From the NCBI GenBank assembly GCA_035308025.1, contig DATGHL010000022.1, positions 1 through 64,000 of the forward strand: a stretch of DNA of 64,000 bases, read 5' to 3'. The notes below the pieces were generated by a model. That model saw nothing but the letters and a program-made list of their open reading frames with translations. It made no database searches and was not told where the DNA came from. Positions 17,711 to 26,988 of this stretch are shown piece after piece. The translations under genes and the position numbers were made by a program. Source of the stretch: Candidatus Binataceae bacterium (GTDB lineage: Bacteria > Desulfobacterota > Binatia > Binatales > Binataceae). Position 1 is the stretch's first letter; each line of letters begins with the position of its first letter.

Positions 17711-19207
17711 ATGAGAAAGAGTTCGCTTCCAGATTCACGCTCGGCGGAGATTCGCGCACGTGTCGGCCATCCGATTATCGATTCGGACGGCCATGTCGTT
17801 GAATTCGAACCCGCCCTGCTCGACTATATCCGCGACGTTGGCGGCGCCGGAATGCTCGAACGCTACAAGAGCGCCTTTGATACCGCCTTCTACTTCCGCT
17901 GGAACCACTTGACGCCGGCCGAGCGTCGCCACGCGCGCGCGCCGCGCCCGGTCTTCTGGCCCTATCCGGCCAAGAATACCTACGACCGCGCCACCGCGGC
18001 CTTACCCCGACTGATGTATCAGCGGCTCGACGAGATGGGCCTCGACTTCACCATCCTCAATCCCAGCCAGGGACTGTTCGCGCCGCACATCGAGGACGAT
18101 GAGCTGCGCCAGGTCGTCTGCCGCGCCTTCAACAATTATCACGCCGAGATTTTTCGCGAGTATGCCGATCGTATCACGCCCGCGGCCTGTGTCCCGATGC
18201 ATACCCCCGCGGAAGCGATCGCTGAGCTCGAGCACATGGCCGCACTCGGGCTCAAGGTTGCGATGATGGCGGCCTTTGTAAAACGTCCCATCCCGGCGCT
18301 GGCGCAACAGGCGCCCCACATGGCGCGACACCTCACCTGGATGGACAACCTCTGCCTTGACAGCGAATACGATTACGATCCGGTCTGGGCGAAATGCGTC
18401 GAGCTCAAGATCACTCCCTCGTTTCATTCGTTCGGACTCAACTGGGGAATGCGGACCTCGATCTCGAATTTCATGTACAACCAGATCGGCCATTTCGCTG
18501 CGGCCGCCGAGGGCATCTGCAAGGCGCTGTTTCTCGGTGGCGTGACGCGGCGTTTCCCGACGCTGAAATTTGCCTTCAAGGAGGGCGGCGTCGGCTGGGC
18601 GGTCAGTCTCTACTGTTCGCTGTATGAGCGCTGGCACAAACGCAATCTGCGCGCGCTCGACCAGGTCAATCCAAAAAATATCGATCGCGAGATGTTCCGC
18701 CGCCTCTGCCGCGAGTATGGCGACGGCTTCACCGCGGGCCGCCTCGACGGCGAGCTCTTCCTGTCGGAACTCGAAGGCGGGGGCGGCGGTGAGCCCTCGG
18801 AGTGGGACGAATGGCGCCATTGCGGGATTGAAACCGCGCAGGACGTCTACGATCGCTTCGTGCCCAATTTCTTTTTCGGCTGCGAGGGCGACGACCGCGT
18901 TACTGCGTGGGCCTTTGACGCCAAGCGGAATCCGCACGGCGCGCGGCTCAACGCGATCTACGGCTCTGATCTCGGTCACTACGACTTGCTCGATATGCGC
19001 GACGCCGCGACCGAGGCGTATGAAGGCGTCGAGCACGGGCTGATGAGTGAGGCCGATTTCCGCGATTTCGTCTTCACCAATCCGGTCAAGCTGCATTGCG
19101 GGATGAATCCGCATTTCTTTGACGGGACGGTGGTTGAAGACCAGGCGCGCAAGCTCATGGCCGATCTCAAGAGCACCGGTAACCGCCGGATCGACGCGCC
19201 GGCGTAA
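17711..19207 (+). CDS. Amidohydrolase family protein (metal-dependent, amidohydrolase-2 type)
   Basis: The 498-residue protein opens 'HPIIDSDGHVVEFEPALLDYI', a D-x-D/H variant of the metal-binding strand-1 motif of amidohydrolase-2 enzymes. It continues with 'YHAEIFREYADRITPAACVPMHTPAEAIAELEHM', 'PSFHSFGLNWGMRTS' (His), 'FKEGGVGWAVSLY' and 'YGSDLGHYDLLDM' (Asp/His near the end). These are features of the ACMSD/ORCAE-like decarboxylase-hydrolase clan with a TIM barrel. It starts 10 bp after fabD, but its job is probably aromatic or amide catabolism rather than lipid synthesis. The substrate is unknown. Confidence 0.82.
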   Translation: MRKSSLPDSRSAEIRARVGHPIIDSDGHVVEFEPALLDYIRDVGGAGMLERYKSAFDTAFYFRWNHLTPAERRHARAPRPVFWPYPAKNTYDRATAALPRLMYQRLDEMGLDFTILNPSQGLFAPHIEDDELRQVVCRAFNNYHAEIFREYADRITPAACVPMHTPAEAIAELEHMAALGLKVAMMAAFVKRPIPALAQQAPHMARHLTWMDNLCLDSEYDYDPVWAKCVELKITPSFHSFGLNWGMRTSISNFMYNQIGHFAAAAEGICKALFLGGVTRRFPTLKFAFKEGGVGWAVSLYCSLYERWHKRNLRALDQVNPKNIDREMFRRLCREYGDGFTAGRLDGELFLSELEGGGGGEPSEWDEWRHCGIETAQDVYDRFVPNFFFGCEGDDRVTAWAFDAKRNPHGARLNAIYGSDLGHYDLLDMRDAATEAYEGVEHGLMSEADFRDFVFTNPVKLHCGMNPHFFDGTVVEDQARKLMADLKSTGNRRIDAPA

Positions 19208-19287
19208 AGCCGGGTTGTAATGGCATAGCATTCGGGCCCATACAGCCATCTAACCATCGTGAAGCGGGTCCGACGCGTTAGGCCGGT

Positions 19288-20211
19288 ATGCGAAGATTCG
19301 CTGTTATCCTGCTGCTAGCTTGCAGCGCCGGAGTTTATCCGCGCCTCGCCTTCGCGCACGGTGTATTGGGCGATTACATCTTTATCGAGCCAATCGTGAC
19401 CCAAGACCCGACGCCTGCGAATGAACTGAATATTCTGCAGCCCACCTGGGCCAGAAGCAGCGATGCGAATACCTATTCGATTGCCTCATCGATTGAGAAA
19501 ATACTGTGGATTGATCAGAATTTCATGCCGAGGGTAAGCGCTGGGGTGAGCAGTTCATGGAGCTATGTATCGCCTTATCATGGACCGAGCCTCAACGGAT
19601 TCGGCGGTCTGACCGTGTTTGCCAAGTATGCGTTCTTCTATTCGCTTGAGCATGAGTTTTTGCTGTCGGGCGCAATCCAGTTACAGATACCAGTTGGCGA
19701 CCAACATATACAAAGTGAGAATCACCCCAGTCTTGGACCGGTGCTGCTTTGGGAAAAGGCGTTGGCCGATCTGCCCAACTCGCCAGTAATCAAGTATCTC
19801 CGGCCTTTTGGCATCCAGAGCGACTTCGGGTATGTGCCGGCGTTGAGCGGCCATACGAGCCATCATATGTTTGCCGACGCAGTAATTGAGTACTCGCTCC
19901 CGTATTTGAGTAATAATGTCAAAGACCTAGGTCTGCCGCGACCTTTCAGAAACATGTTCTTGTTCAATGAGATTAATTACGACCAACTGATTACAGGGCG
20001 GGCAGGCGAGACTTTCCCAATCTTACTTGCGACGCCAGGCATCGCCTACGTTAACTATCATTACGAACTCGCGGTGGCGACCCAATTCGCTCTTAACCAC
20101 GCCAGCCGCGCCGGCAATCATGCGGCGGTGCTCGGCTTGCTCGATATATTTTATGATTCGCTATTTCCGGCGATCGGCAACTGGACGATCAATAAGGGAT
20201 TTGGCGAATGA
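19288..20211 (+). CDS. Exported outer-membrane-like protein in a copper gene cluster
   Basis: The 307-residue protein has a clear signal peptide (residues 1-23, cut near 'LAFAHG') and then alternating short amphipathic strands with Tyr/Phe ends, e.g. 'MPRVSAGVSSSWSYVSPYHGP' and 'LTVFAKYAFFYSLEHEFLLSGAIQLQIPVG', as in outer-membrane beta-barrels of the phenol MetA-like family. Its stop overlaps the copC start (ATGA), so it is cotranslated with a periplasmic copper protein. A role in copper passage or sensing at the outer membrane is inference. Confidence 0.6.
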   Translation: MRRFAVILLLACSAGVYPRLAFAHGVLGDYIFIEPIVTQDPTPANELNILQPTWARSSDANTYSIASSIEKILWIDQNFMPRVSAGVSSSWSYVSPYHGPSLNGFGGLTVFAKYAFFYSLEHEFLLSGAIQLQIPVGDQHIQSENHPSLGPVLLWEKALADLPNSPVIKYLRPFGIQSDFGYVPALSGHTSHHMFADAVIEYSLPYLSNNVKDLGLPRPFRNMFLFNEINYDQLITGRAGETFPILLATPGIAYVNYHYELAVATQFALNHASRAGNHAAVLGLLDIFYDSLFPAIGNWTINKGFGE

Positions 20212-20588
20212 AAGTGCTGATACGAAGGGCTTTGACGAGTTTGCTGATTGCGTTGGTCGCGATGACGGCTACGATTGCAGCGGCCCATTCATTCCCGGAA
20301 AAAGAGACACCGCCGGCCGGCGCCACGCTAAACGCGCCTCCCGCGGTGGTCTCGATCAAGTTTGACGCGCCGATTGAGCGTCTGTTTGCGCAACTCCAGG
20401 TGCTCGGCGCCGACGGGAAGAATGAGGTGACGGGGGGGCCGGAGGTTGCTCCCGATGGCTATACGCTGCGCGCCAAAATACCGGTGTTGAAGCCCGGCGA
20501 CTACAAAGTCGAGTGGGCGGTAGTCTGTATCGACACGCATCATACGAATGGTTCATATGAGTTTACGGTCGGCGAGGGTGGGTCGTAG
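20208..20588 (+). CDS. copC: CopC-type periplasmic copper-binding protein
   Basis: The 126-residue protein has a signal peptide of 26 residues. Cleavage would leave His27 as the N-terminal residue ('AAAHSFPEKETPPAG'), as needed for the Cu(II) histidine brace of CopC. The second half carries 'VVCIDTHHTNGSYEFTVG' with Asp and His ligands and the family strands 'VSIKFDAPIERLFAQLQVLG'. No Met-rich Cu(I) loop is seen, so it is probably the Cu(II)-only class. It overlaps the upstream gene by 4 bp and is 3 bp from copD. Confidence 0.9.
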   Translation: MKVLIRRALTSLLIALVAMTATIAAAHSFPEKETPPAGATLNAPPAVVSIKFDAPIERLFAQLQVLGADGKNEVTGGPEVAPDGYTLRAKIPVLKPGDYKVEWAVVCIDTHHTNGSYEFTVGEGGS

Positions 20589-20591
20589 CCG

Positions 20592-21452
20592 GTGCGCGCA
20601 ATCCTCGCGTGGCCCGTATTGACGGCGCAGCTCGTGATTTTCGGCACGGCGGTTTTCGCCCTCAGTCTTGCCGACGACGCCGGCGGCGAGCGCGATCGCT
20701 TACTCGCCAGCCTGATTGGCCTCTGGCGCATACTCGGATTGACGGCGATCCTGTTTTCGCCGCTGCTGTTCGTCAAGGTCGCCGCCGGGATGGCCGGGAC
20801 AGATTGGTGGGGCGCCCTGCCCTTTGTGTTGCAGGTGTTGCGCCAGACGCACGCCGGCGCGGTCTGGAAATGGCGCCTGCCGCTCGTGATTCTGCTCGGG
20901 GTCCTCGCGTGGCTGCCGTTCGCACGAGCGCGTGCGGCGTTGCTCCTGCTCTTCACCTCAGCGGCGTTGCTGCTCTGCGAGAGCCTGACGAGTCACGCCA
21001 TCGATGTCGGTGGCCTGACCGTCGCGATCGACTTCGTTCACCAGATGGCTGCGGCAGTATGGATTGGCGCGATTCTCGGCCTGCGGCTGGGGGCGATACG
21101 CGCGCGGCTTTCCGACGTTTGGGTTAACGCCACTGCGCCATGGGTCTCGCGGCTGGCCGAATGGACCGTTGCCACATTGATCGTCAGCGGCGTCTATACG
21201 GCCTACCACGCGTTGATGGGCAATCCGGCACTGTTGATTTATGCGGCGTACGGACGCGTGCTATTGTTCAAACTCGGCGCGGCGTCGATTGTACTTTTGA
21301 TGGGAGCGTATAACCGCTTTGTGCTCATCCCACAGCTGGCGGCATCCGGTGCGCGCCGCGCACTACTGCGCAACGTTGCAGTGGAATCGATTTTGTTGTT
21401 GGGCGTTATCGGTATAACCGCACTGCTGGCGAACACTCCTCCAGCGCATTAG
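20592..21452 (+). CDS. copD: CopD-type copper transport membrane protein
   Basis: A GTG at 20592 opens a 286-residue protein with about eight transmembrane segments. The CopD domain is read in 'VAIDFVHQMAAAVWIGAILGLRLG', 'EWTVATLIVSGVYTAYHALMG' and 'YGRVLLFKLGAASIVLLMGAYNRFVLIPQL', all close to family signatures (H-x-x-A-x-x-x-W-x-G and K-x-x-L...N). It lies in the inner membrane and would move copper into the cytosol for cuproprotein maturation or resistance together with CopC. Confidence 0.9.
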   Translation: MRAILAWPVLTAQLVIFGTAVFALSLADDAGGERDRLLASLIGLWRILGLTAILFSPLLFVKVAAGMAGTDWWGALPFVLQVLRQTHAGAVWKWRLPLVILLGVLAWLPFARARAALLLLFTSAALLLCESLTSHAIDVGGLTVAIDFVHQMAAAVWIGAILGLRLGAIRARLSDVWVNATAPWVSRLAEWTVATLIVSGVYTAYHALMGNPALLIYAAYGRVLLFKLGAASIVLLMGAYNRFVLIPQLAASGARRALLRNVAVESILLLGVIGITALLANTPPAH

Positions 21453-21507
21453 TTCAGCGGGTTCAAGTTAATCAATTCGTTTCGCTCGAGTTAAGGCGAA
21501 TGTCTAT

Positions 21508-22140
21508 ATGAAGTTATGCGCGTCGCGAGAGATTCTGCTCGGCGTCTTCGTAGTTGCGCTTCTGATACTTTTGTCTGTAGTCAATTTCGGTTGTAACAGT
21601 AACGTTGAGAATCTTCCGGCATTCTCCGGGCGCAGCGCCGATTGTCTGCCTGATATCGTGTTGACCGACCAGAATAACCGCCCGGTTTCGCTGGCCGCGC
21701 TCAAAGGCAAGCCGGTATTCTTCGATTTTATCTATACGACTTGTCCGGGCCCGTGTCTGGTGCTGACCGCGCGGATGAAAGCGATCGCCGATCAACTTGG
21801 TCCGGTCCTTGGGACCAAAGCCTGGTTCGTCTCAGTTACTGTAGATCCCGAACACGACAGCGCCGCCGCACTGCACGCTTATGCCAAGGAACAGGGCGCC
21901 GACCGTCAAGGCTGGCTCTTTTTGACTGGGCCGCCGGCCGCGGTCGATCGTGTGATGGCGCACTTCAATTTGCATCGCGTACGCGAGGCCGATGGCACGA
22001 TCGATCATGTGCTCGAGTTCTTTCTGGTGGGTCCCGATGGTCATCTGATGATCCAATATCTGGCGTCGGACACCAACCCGGCCAAGATCGCTGGCGACAT
22101 TCAGGAGGTGATCGCGGGGAGGCAATTGGCGGCGCGTTAA
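21508..22140 (+). CDS. SCO1/SenC-family copper chaperone
   Basis: The 210-residue protein starts with an uncleaved or lipoprotein-like N terminus ('LLILLSVVNFGCNSN', Cys possibly a lipobox) and has the thioredoxin-like SCO domain: 'KPVFFDFIYTTCPGPCLVLTARM' with the CxxxC copper site, 'VSVTVDPEHDS' and the distal 'IDHVLEFFLVGPDG' with the conserved His. It delivers copper to the CuA site of cytochrome oxidase. It is the last gene of the copper block, 55 bp after copD. Confidence 0.9.
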   Translation: MKLCASREILLGVFVVALLILLSVVNFGCNSNVENLPAFSGRSADCLPDIVLTDQNNRPVSLAALKGKPVFFDFIYTTCPGPCLVLTARMKAIADQLGPVLGTKAWFVSVTVDPEHDSAAALHAYAKEQGADRQGWLFLTGPPAAVDRVMAHFNLHRVREADGTIDHVLEFFLVGPDGHLMIQYLASDTNPAKIAGDIQEVIAGRQLAAR

Positions 22141-22281
22141 CGCCGCAGATGACTCAGCTAAACGGCAGGAAATGACCGGGATTCTTCGCCCTCGCCAGAC
22201 TCAGCTCAGAATGACACCAAACAGCTCCTTCGGTGGCCAAGGATTACGGTATGAGTCTATACTACCTGAACTGAGTCTCGC

Positions 22282-23334
22282 CTATTTGAACTGAGGCATT
22301 ACGTACTTGGCGAATTTTTCGAGCGAGCGAAGGGTTTCCTTGTGGGGAAAGCCGCCGAAGTTGACTTCGAAAATCGGATAGGTCAGTCCGAAACTTTTTT
22401 CGGCGCGCCGCAGCCGCTGAGTAATCCGCTCCGGCGTGCCGAACATCACGCAGTCGCCTTTATCCAGATCTTCATAGGTGGCATTGCCGAAGAGTTTGGA
22501 GAGGCCGCCCTTGTACTCTTTATAATCGGCCCCTTTGAATTCGTCCCGATCGAGCGCGCTGAAAAACTGCCAATACTTCATGAAATGATTGCCACCGAGC
22601 GCGAGCCCCTCCTCGTCGGAATCCGCGGCGTAGAGATGATAGACGCCGAGAACCTCGCGCGTTTTGGGATCGTGCCCGGCTTCGGCGAGCGCAGACCAAT
22701 AGTATTTGAGCTTGCCTTGCAGGTCCTCGTGCTTCGGATAGGCGAAGGGCACGATCATCGGATTGAAGCCCTTGTGGCCGGCGAAGGTAAAACTTTCGGG
22801 CGTGACCGCGCAGGCGCTCCAGATGGGCGGATGGGGCTGCTGGACCGGCTTGGGCAGCGCGAGTACATCATTGACCTTGTAGTACTTGCCGTCGTAGGTG
22901 ACGCGTTCTTGCGTCCAAGCCTGCAGGATGATTTCGACGGATTCGTGATAGCGACCGTGGCTTTCGTTCTCGTCGATATCGAACAGTTCGTATTCGGCCT
23001 TGAGCACGCCGCGTCCGATTCCCAGATCAAGCCGGCCGTCGCTGAGGACATCGAGCATCGCGTATTCTTCTGCGGTGCGAATCGGATTACTCAGTGGCAG
23101 CAGCGTCACGCCGGTGCCGAGGCGGATACGTTTGGTGCGCTGGGCGACGGCTGCGGCAAATACCGGCGGCGACGGAAACGCATAGCCGCCGACATAGTGC
23201 TCAGCGAAGAAGACCCCGTCGAAGCCTAATTCCTCCTCGCACTGAATCTGCTCGATCATCTCGCCGTAGTAATGGCTGGCGGATTTGTAGCGCTCGGGCG
23301 AGTAATCAGGAATGTAGAGCAGTCCGAACTTCAT
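22282..23334 (-). CDS. LLM-class flavin-dependent oxidoreductase
   Basis: The 350-residue protein is a single luciferase-like barrel: 'MKFGLLYIPDYSPERYKSASHYYGEMIEQIQCEEELGFDGVFFAEHY', 'AVAQRTKRIRLGTGVTLLPLSNPIRTAEEYAMLDVLSDGRLDLGIGRGVLKAEYELF' and 'HPPIWSACAVTPESF'. Such enzymes use reduced FMN or F420 supplied by a separate reductase to oxygenate or reduce small organics. The cofactor cannot be told from sequence. It lies downstream of frdD on the same strand, with a 58-bp gap. Confidence 0.88.
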   Translation of the reverse strand: MKFGLLYIPDYSPERYKSASHYYGEMIEQIQCEEELGFDGVFFAEHYVGGYAFPSPPVFAAAVAQRTKRIRLGTGVTLLPLSNPIRTAEEYAMLDVLSDGRLDLGIGRGVLKAEYELFDIDENESHGRYHESVEIILQAWTQERVTYDGKYYKVNDVLALPKPVQQPHPPIWSACAVTPESFTFAGHKGFNPMIVPFAYPKHEDLQGKLKYYWSALAEAGHDPKTREVLGVYHLYAADSDEEGLALGGNHFMKYWQFFSALDRDEFKGADYKEYKGGLSKLFGNATYEDLDKGDCVMFGTPERITQRLRRAEKSFGLTYPIFEVNFGGFPHKETLRSLEKFAKYVMPQFK

Positions 23335-23392
23335 GCACCTACTCCTTGTCGAGGGCTACCCGGCGCGGGTGCCCGCGGCTGCGAAATTTTCC

Positions 23393-23749
23393 TTACGGCA
23401 CGCAAACGAGCAGCACCATCGTAGCGATGGTGCCGAGCATAGCGCCGGCATAGCAGAGCGAGACGACCACGGTGTCGAGCCGGCGCACGTCGAGGGCATC
23501 GCAGATGGTGTCGCGCAGCCGATAAGCGGCGTGCCAGAAGGCGAAGATCAGGAGTATCGCGAGGTAGATGCGGGTGAGTGGATGCTCGAGCAGGGTCAAC
23601 ATACTCGCGCGGCTGGGAGTAGGTACGAGTCCGAGCGGCTCGGCGAAGCCGGTCAAAAAAATGTGGATGGGGAAAAAGAACGCGACCAGAAAGCCGCCGG
23701 TGCCGAAGAGCAGCCACGCGAGGGGGCGATTTGATCTGTGCGCGGACAT
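23393..23749 (-). CDS. frdD: Fumarate reductase subunit D
   Basis: The 118-residue protein has three hydrophobic helices and the FrdD-like opening 'RPLAWLLFGTGGFLVAFFFPIHIFLTGFAEPLGLVP', similar in layout to E. coli FrdD, which anchors FrdAB to the membrane and binds quinone. It ends the frdABCD operon and starts directly at the frdC stop. Length is normal. Confidence 0.85.
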   Translation of the reverse strand: MSAHRSNRPLAWLLFGTGGFLVAFFFPIHIFLTGFAEPLGLVPTPSRASMLTLLEHPLTRIYLAILLIFAFWHAAYRLRDTICDALDVRRLDTVVVSLCYAGAMLGTIATMVLLVCVP

Positions 23750-24160
23750 CTAAATGAACCTCAGAGCGAAGAGCGCAACCACGAGTGAGGCGACGAACCA
23801 CGCGCCATAGTTGGGGACGGCCGCGAAAAGATCAGGCATCACGGGGCCCAGCAGATGGCGGACGAAGACGCGCGGCACCAGCGCGAACCAGGTCACCGCG
23901 TGAAAGATGATCAAGACGAGCGCGATGGCGTTGAGGATCATCACGACCGGACAACTCATCCAGGCTTGAAAATGCGCGTACGCGGCCGTTCCGTGCTCGA
24001 TCGCGCGAATCTGCAAGAGCATCACGACCGCGAAGTAGGCGACGAAGATGCAACTCGCTTCGCGCACCATGAAACGCAGGTAGGGCCAGCGATCGAAGTA
24101 CCAATAGGGTGACATCTGCGGCCGATAGGCCTTGGGCTGGTAGGCGCTGTATTGAGGCAT
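23750..24160 (-). CDS. frdC: Fumarate reductase subunit C
   Basis: I start at the ATG at 24160 (MPQYSAYQPKAYRPQMSPYW) because the longer frame reads into frdB. The 136-residue protein has three transmembrane helices, the FrdC-type 'PYWYFDRWPYLRFMVREASCIFVAYFAVVML' and a conserved His in 'LIIFHAVTWFALVPRVF'. FrdC and FrdD anchor the FrdAB catalytic dimer and bind the quinone. It is 5 bp after frdB and directly abuts frdD. Confidence 0.87.
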   Translation of the reverse strand: MPQYSAYQPKAYRPQMSPYWYFDRWPYLRFMVREASCIFVAYFAVVMLLQIRAIEHGTAAYAHFQAWMSCPVVMILNAIALVLIIFHAVTWFALVPRVFVRHLLGPVMPDLFAAVPNYGAWFVASLVVALFALRFI

Positions 24161-24165
24161 CGCAG

Positions 24166-24906
24166 TTACTTGTTTCCCCAGGGCATCAGCCAGGTCCTGA
24201 ACCAATCGGCGGTCGCCGTGATTTTGTATTGCTGAATCGCGAGCGAGGGATCGACATGCTTGGGACAGACCACCGAGCACTCGCCGATGACCGTGCAATC
24301 CCAGATGCCGTCATGCTGCGAGAGCACGTCGGTGCGCTCGGCAGAGCCTTGGTCGCGCGAATCGAGGTTGTAGCGCTCAGCCAGCGCGAGCGCCGCGGGT
24401 CCGGTGAACGACGGATCGAGACCATAGACCGGACAGGCGGCATAGCAGAGCATGCAGTTGATACAAAGACTGAATTGCTTGAAGGCGTCGAGCTGCGCCG
24501 GAGTCTGGAGAAATTCGCGCTGGGGCTGAAAATCGTCTTTGCGCACGATCCAGGGGCGCACCTTCTGTAGCTTGCCGACGAAATCGTCCATCTCGATCAC
24601 GAGGTCTTTGATCACCGGGAAATGATCGAGCGGGCCGATGCGCACCGGACCGGGGGCGAACTCCGTCAGCAGGGTCTCGCAGGTCAGCTTCGGCACGCCG
24701 TTGACCATCATGCCGCAACTGCCGCAGATCCCCATCCGGCACGACCAGCGGAAGGCGAGCGAGCCGTCGAGTTGATCCTTGATGTAATTGAGGCCGTCGA
24801 GCACCATCCAATCGCCGCGCAGGGGAACCTCAAAGCTCGCGTAAGAGGGTTCCGCGTCGCGCTCGGGATGAAAGCGCGCGACTTCGAGAATGATCGTATC
24901 GGACAT
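24166..24906 (-). CDS. frdB: Fumarate reductase/succinate dehydrogenase iron-sulfur subunit
   Basis: The 246-residue protein carries the [2Fe-2S] ferredoxin domain with '[23 protein letters not shown]' (about residues 57-79) and two further clusters: '[15 protein letters not shown]' (about 148-162) and '[17 protein letters not shown]' (about 205-222). It moves electrons between the flavoprotein FrdA and the membrane quinone. The start ATG at 24906 comes 134 bp after the frdA stop; that spacer is filled by a 65-bp tandem repeat. Confidence 0.95.
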   Translation of the reverse strand: MSDTIILEVARFHPERDAEPSYASFEVPLRGDWMVLDGLNYIKDQLDGSLAFRWSCRMGICGSCGMMVNGVPKLTCETLLTEFAPGPVRIGPLDHFPVIKDLVIEMDDFVGKLQKVRPWIVRKDDFQPQREFLQTPAQLDAFKQFSLCINCMLCYAACPVYGLDPSFTGPAALALAERYNLDSRDQGSAERTDVLSQHDGIWDCTVIGECSVVCPKHVDPSLAIQQYKITATADWFRTWLMPWGNK

Positions 24907-24910
24907 AAGT

Positions 24911-25040
24911 TTCTAACGCACCTCGCAGACTCGTTTGCTCGGCTCCGCTCGCAGGGCCTCGCTTTGCCTAGCGTTTTCTAACGCACCTTGCAGATTCGTT
25001 TGCTCGGCTCCGCTCGCAGGGCCTCGCTTTGCATAGTGTT
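24911..25040. repeat. 65-bp direct tandem repeat between frdA and frdB
   Basis: Two units starting TTCTAACGCACC and ending in GGGCCTCGCTTTGC then A/C-TAG fill almost the whole frdA-frdB spacer. The period is 65 bp and identity is above 90 percent by eye; differences are at a few pyrimidine transitions. The unit resembles repeat R1 (CGCCTCGCAGACTCGG). It may affect translation coupling or mRNA processing within the operon; no gene is in it. Confidence 0.8.
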
Positions 25041-26792
25041 CTAGTGATCCCTTCCGTAGATCCGTTCGCCCGGCGGCCAGCGCGTGATCACCACCGGCAG
25101 GTACTCGATGCGGGGCGGCCCCTCGGCGTTGCGATGGACGACCGAGTGGGCGAGAAAGCGTTGATCGTCGCGCTTGGGGAAGTCGCGCCGCTGATGGGCG
25201 CCGCGCGACTCCTCGCGCTGGAGCGCGCTCTGCACGATGGTCTCGGCGACGTCGAGCATGAAGCCGAGTTCGAGCGCCTGCGTCAGTTGCGTATTGAAGG
25301 TGCGCGTATGATCGTCGAGCGTGAGGTTGCGCGCGCGCTCCTGCAACTCGCGCAATTTCTGCGCCGAGGCTTCGAGCGCGGCGCGCTCGCGATAGATGCC
25401 GCAGCCGCTCTCCATGGTCTTCTGCATCTCTTCGCGGATGGTGGCGATGCGCTCGGTGCCACCGTTGCGGCGTAGCAGGCTCTCCTCGAGCCGACGCTCC
25501 TCGTCGGCGGCCTGTGCCAGCAGATGATTGCGATTGCCCTCGCCCACCCCGGTTACATACTCGACCGCATTGCGTCCGGCACGCGCGCCAAAGACCAGAA
25601 TCTCGCCCAGCGAGTTCGAGCCCAGTCGGTTGGCGCCGTTGATACTGACGCAGGCGGCCTCGCCCGCGGCGTAGAGACCCTTGAGCGGTGTAGCGCCCTC
25701 GATATCGGTGTGGACGCCGCCCATCATGTAGTGCTGCACTGGGCGGACGCGAATCGGTTCCTTGACCGGATCGAGATTTTCGTACTTGAGGCAGAGTTCG
25801 CGCACCATCGGCAGACGCGATTCGATCTTGTGTTCTCCCAGATGCCGCAGATCGAGATGCACGTAATCGCCATAGGGACCCTGGAAGGCGCGGCCCTTCT
25901 CGATCTCGCCGATGATCGCTTGCGACACGCGATCGCGCGGTCCCAACTCCATGCTGCGGAAGACCGGGGTCGGCGTCGGTTTGCCGAGGTCGTAATCCTG
26001 CAGGAAGCGGTAGTTGTCCTTGTTGAGCAGCCAGCCGCCTTCGGCGCGCGCCGCCTCGGTAATCAGGATGCCGGTGAAAGGCAGTCCGGTCGGATGGTAC
26101 TGCACCATCTCCATGTCTTTGAGGGGCGCGCCCGCGCGATACGCCAGCGCCATGCCGTCACCCGTGCAGATATTCGCGTTGGTGCTGAAGGGAAAAACGC
26201 GACCGCATCCGCCGGTGCAGATGATCACCGCTTTGGCCATGATCGCGCGGACGCGGCCGGTGCGCAGCTCGATCGCAACCACCCCACGCGCCTTGCCGTC
26301 ATCGACGAGGAGCATGGTCGCGAAGTGCTCGTCGTAACGGGTGATGGCGGTGTACTTGAGCGAGGTCTGGAAGAGCGTGTGGAGCAGATGGAAGCCGGTC
26401 TTGTCAGCGGCGAACCAGGTGCGCATCTTCTTCATGCCGCCGAAGGGCCGAACGGCGATTTTGCCGTTTGGCTCGCGGCTCCAGGGGCAGCCCCAGTGCT
26501 CGAGGCGCAAGAGTTCTTTGGGGATTTCGTTGCAAAAGTATTCGATCGCGTCCTGATCGCCGAGCCAGTCGCTGCCCGAGATGGTGTCGTAGCAGTGCTC
26601 GTCAATCGTGTCGTCGTCGCCGGCGACGCCGGCGGCGCCGCCCTCGGCCGAGACCGTATGGCTGCGCATCGGGTAAACTTTGGAGACCATCGCGATATCG
26701 GCGTGCGGATTCGCTTCCGCGATCGCGATCGCAGAGCGCAGTCCGGCGCCTCCACCGCCAATCAGCAAAATATCGTGCGAGGACGTTTCCAC
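25041..26792 (-). CDS. frdA: Fumarate reductase/succinate dehydrogenase flavoprotein subunit
   Basis: The 583-residue protein has the FAD motif '[21 protein letters not shown]', the covalent-FAD His in '[16 protein letters not shown]', substrate-site signatures '[24 protein letters not shown]', 'LDLRHLG' and '[17 protein letters not shown]' and the C-terminal helical domain. It interconverts succinate and fumarate. The four-subunit arrangement with separate FrdC and FrdD is that of quinol:fumarate reductase, but direction of catalysis in vivo is not decided by sequence. The divergent cyclase gene lies about 200 bp away. Confidence 0.95.
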   Translation of the reverse strand: METSSHDILLIGGGGAGLRSAIAIAEANPHADIAMVSKVYPMRSHTVSAEGGAAGVAGDDDTIDEHCYDTISGSDWLGDQDAIEYFCNEIPKELLRLEHWGCPWSREPNGKIAVRPFGGMKKMRTWFAADKTGFHLLHTLFQTSLKYTAITRYDEHFATMLLVDDGKARGVVAIELRTGRVRAIMAKAVIICTGGCGRVFPFSTNANICTGDGMALAYRAGAPLKDMEMVQYHPTGLPFTGILITEAARAEGGWLLNKDNYRFLQDYDLGKPTPTPVFRSMELGPRDRVSQAIIGEIEKGRAFQGPYGDYVHLDLRHLGEHKIESRLPMVRELCLKYENLDPVKEPIRVRPVQHYMMGGVHTDIEGATPLKGLYAAGEAACVSINGANRLGSNSLGEILVFGARAGRNAVEYVTGVGEGNRNHLLAQAADEERRLEESLLRRNGGTERIATIREEMQKTMESGCGIYRERAALEASAQKLRELQERARNLTLDDHTRTFNTQLTQALELGFMLDVAETIVQSALQREESRGAHQRRDFPKRDDQRFLAHSVVHRNAEGPPRIEYLPVVITRWPPGERIYGRDH

Positions 26793-26988
26793 CGTGTTCT
26801 CCGGTTCGGCCGCAAACGCCGATCCGGCATTAAATACGCTAACCGCCGCCGCATCGCAATATCAGGCGAGCTTGAACCTTAAAAGATAGTAGTTAAGAGC
26901 GCGCGATCGACGGCGGCCCCATCGGCTAAGGGAAATTGTAGTGCGCGCCGGCAAGACCCGGGGGAATCGAAGGCGGCGGCATCAACAG

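Noticed and set aside
15898-17712. 604-residue ORF on the minus strand
   Set aside because: It lies opposite the ferritin-like gene and fabD, both well recognised, and has Arg/His/Gln-rich shadow-like composition expected from an antisense frame in GC-rich DNA.
18002-19249. 415-residue minus-strand ORF opposite the amidohydrolase
   Set aside because: The plus-strand frame has clear metal-binding motifs; the antisense one does not.
25524-26882. 452-residue plus-strand ORF opposite frdA
   Set aside because: Frame shadow of frdA; no domain signatures.
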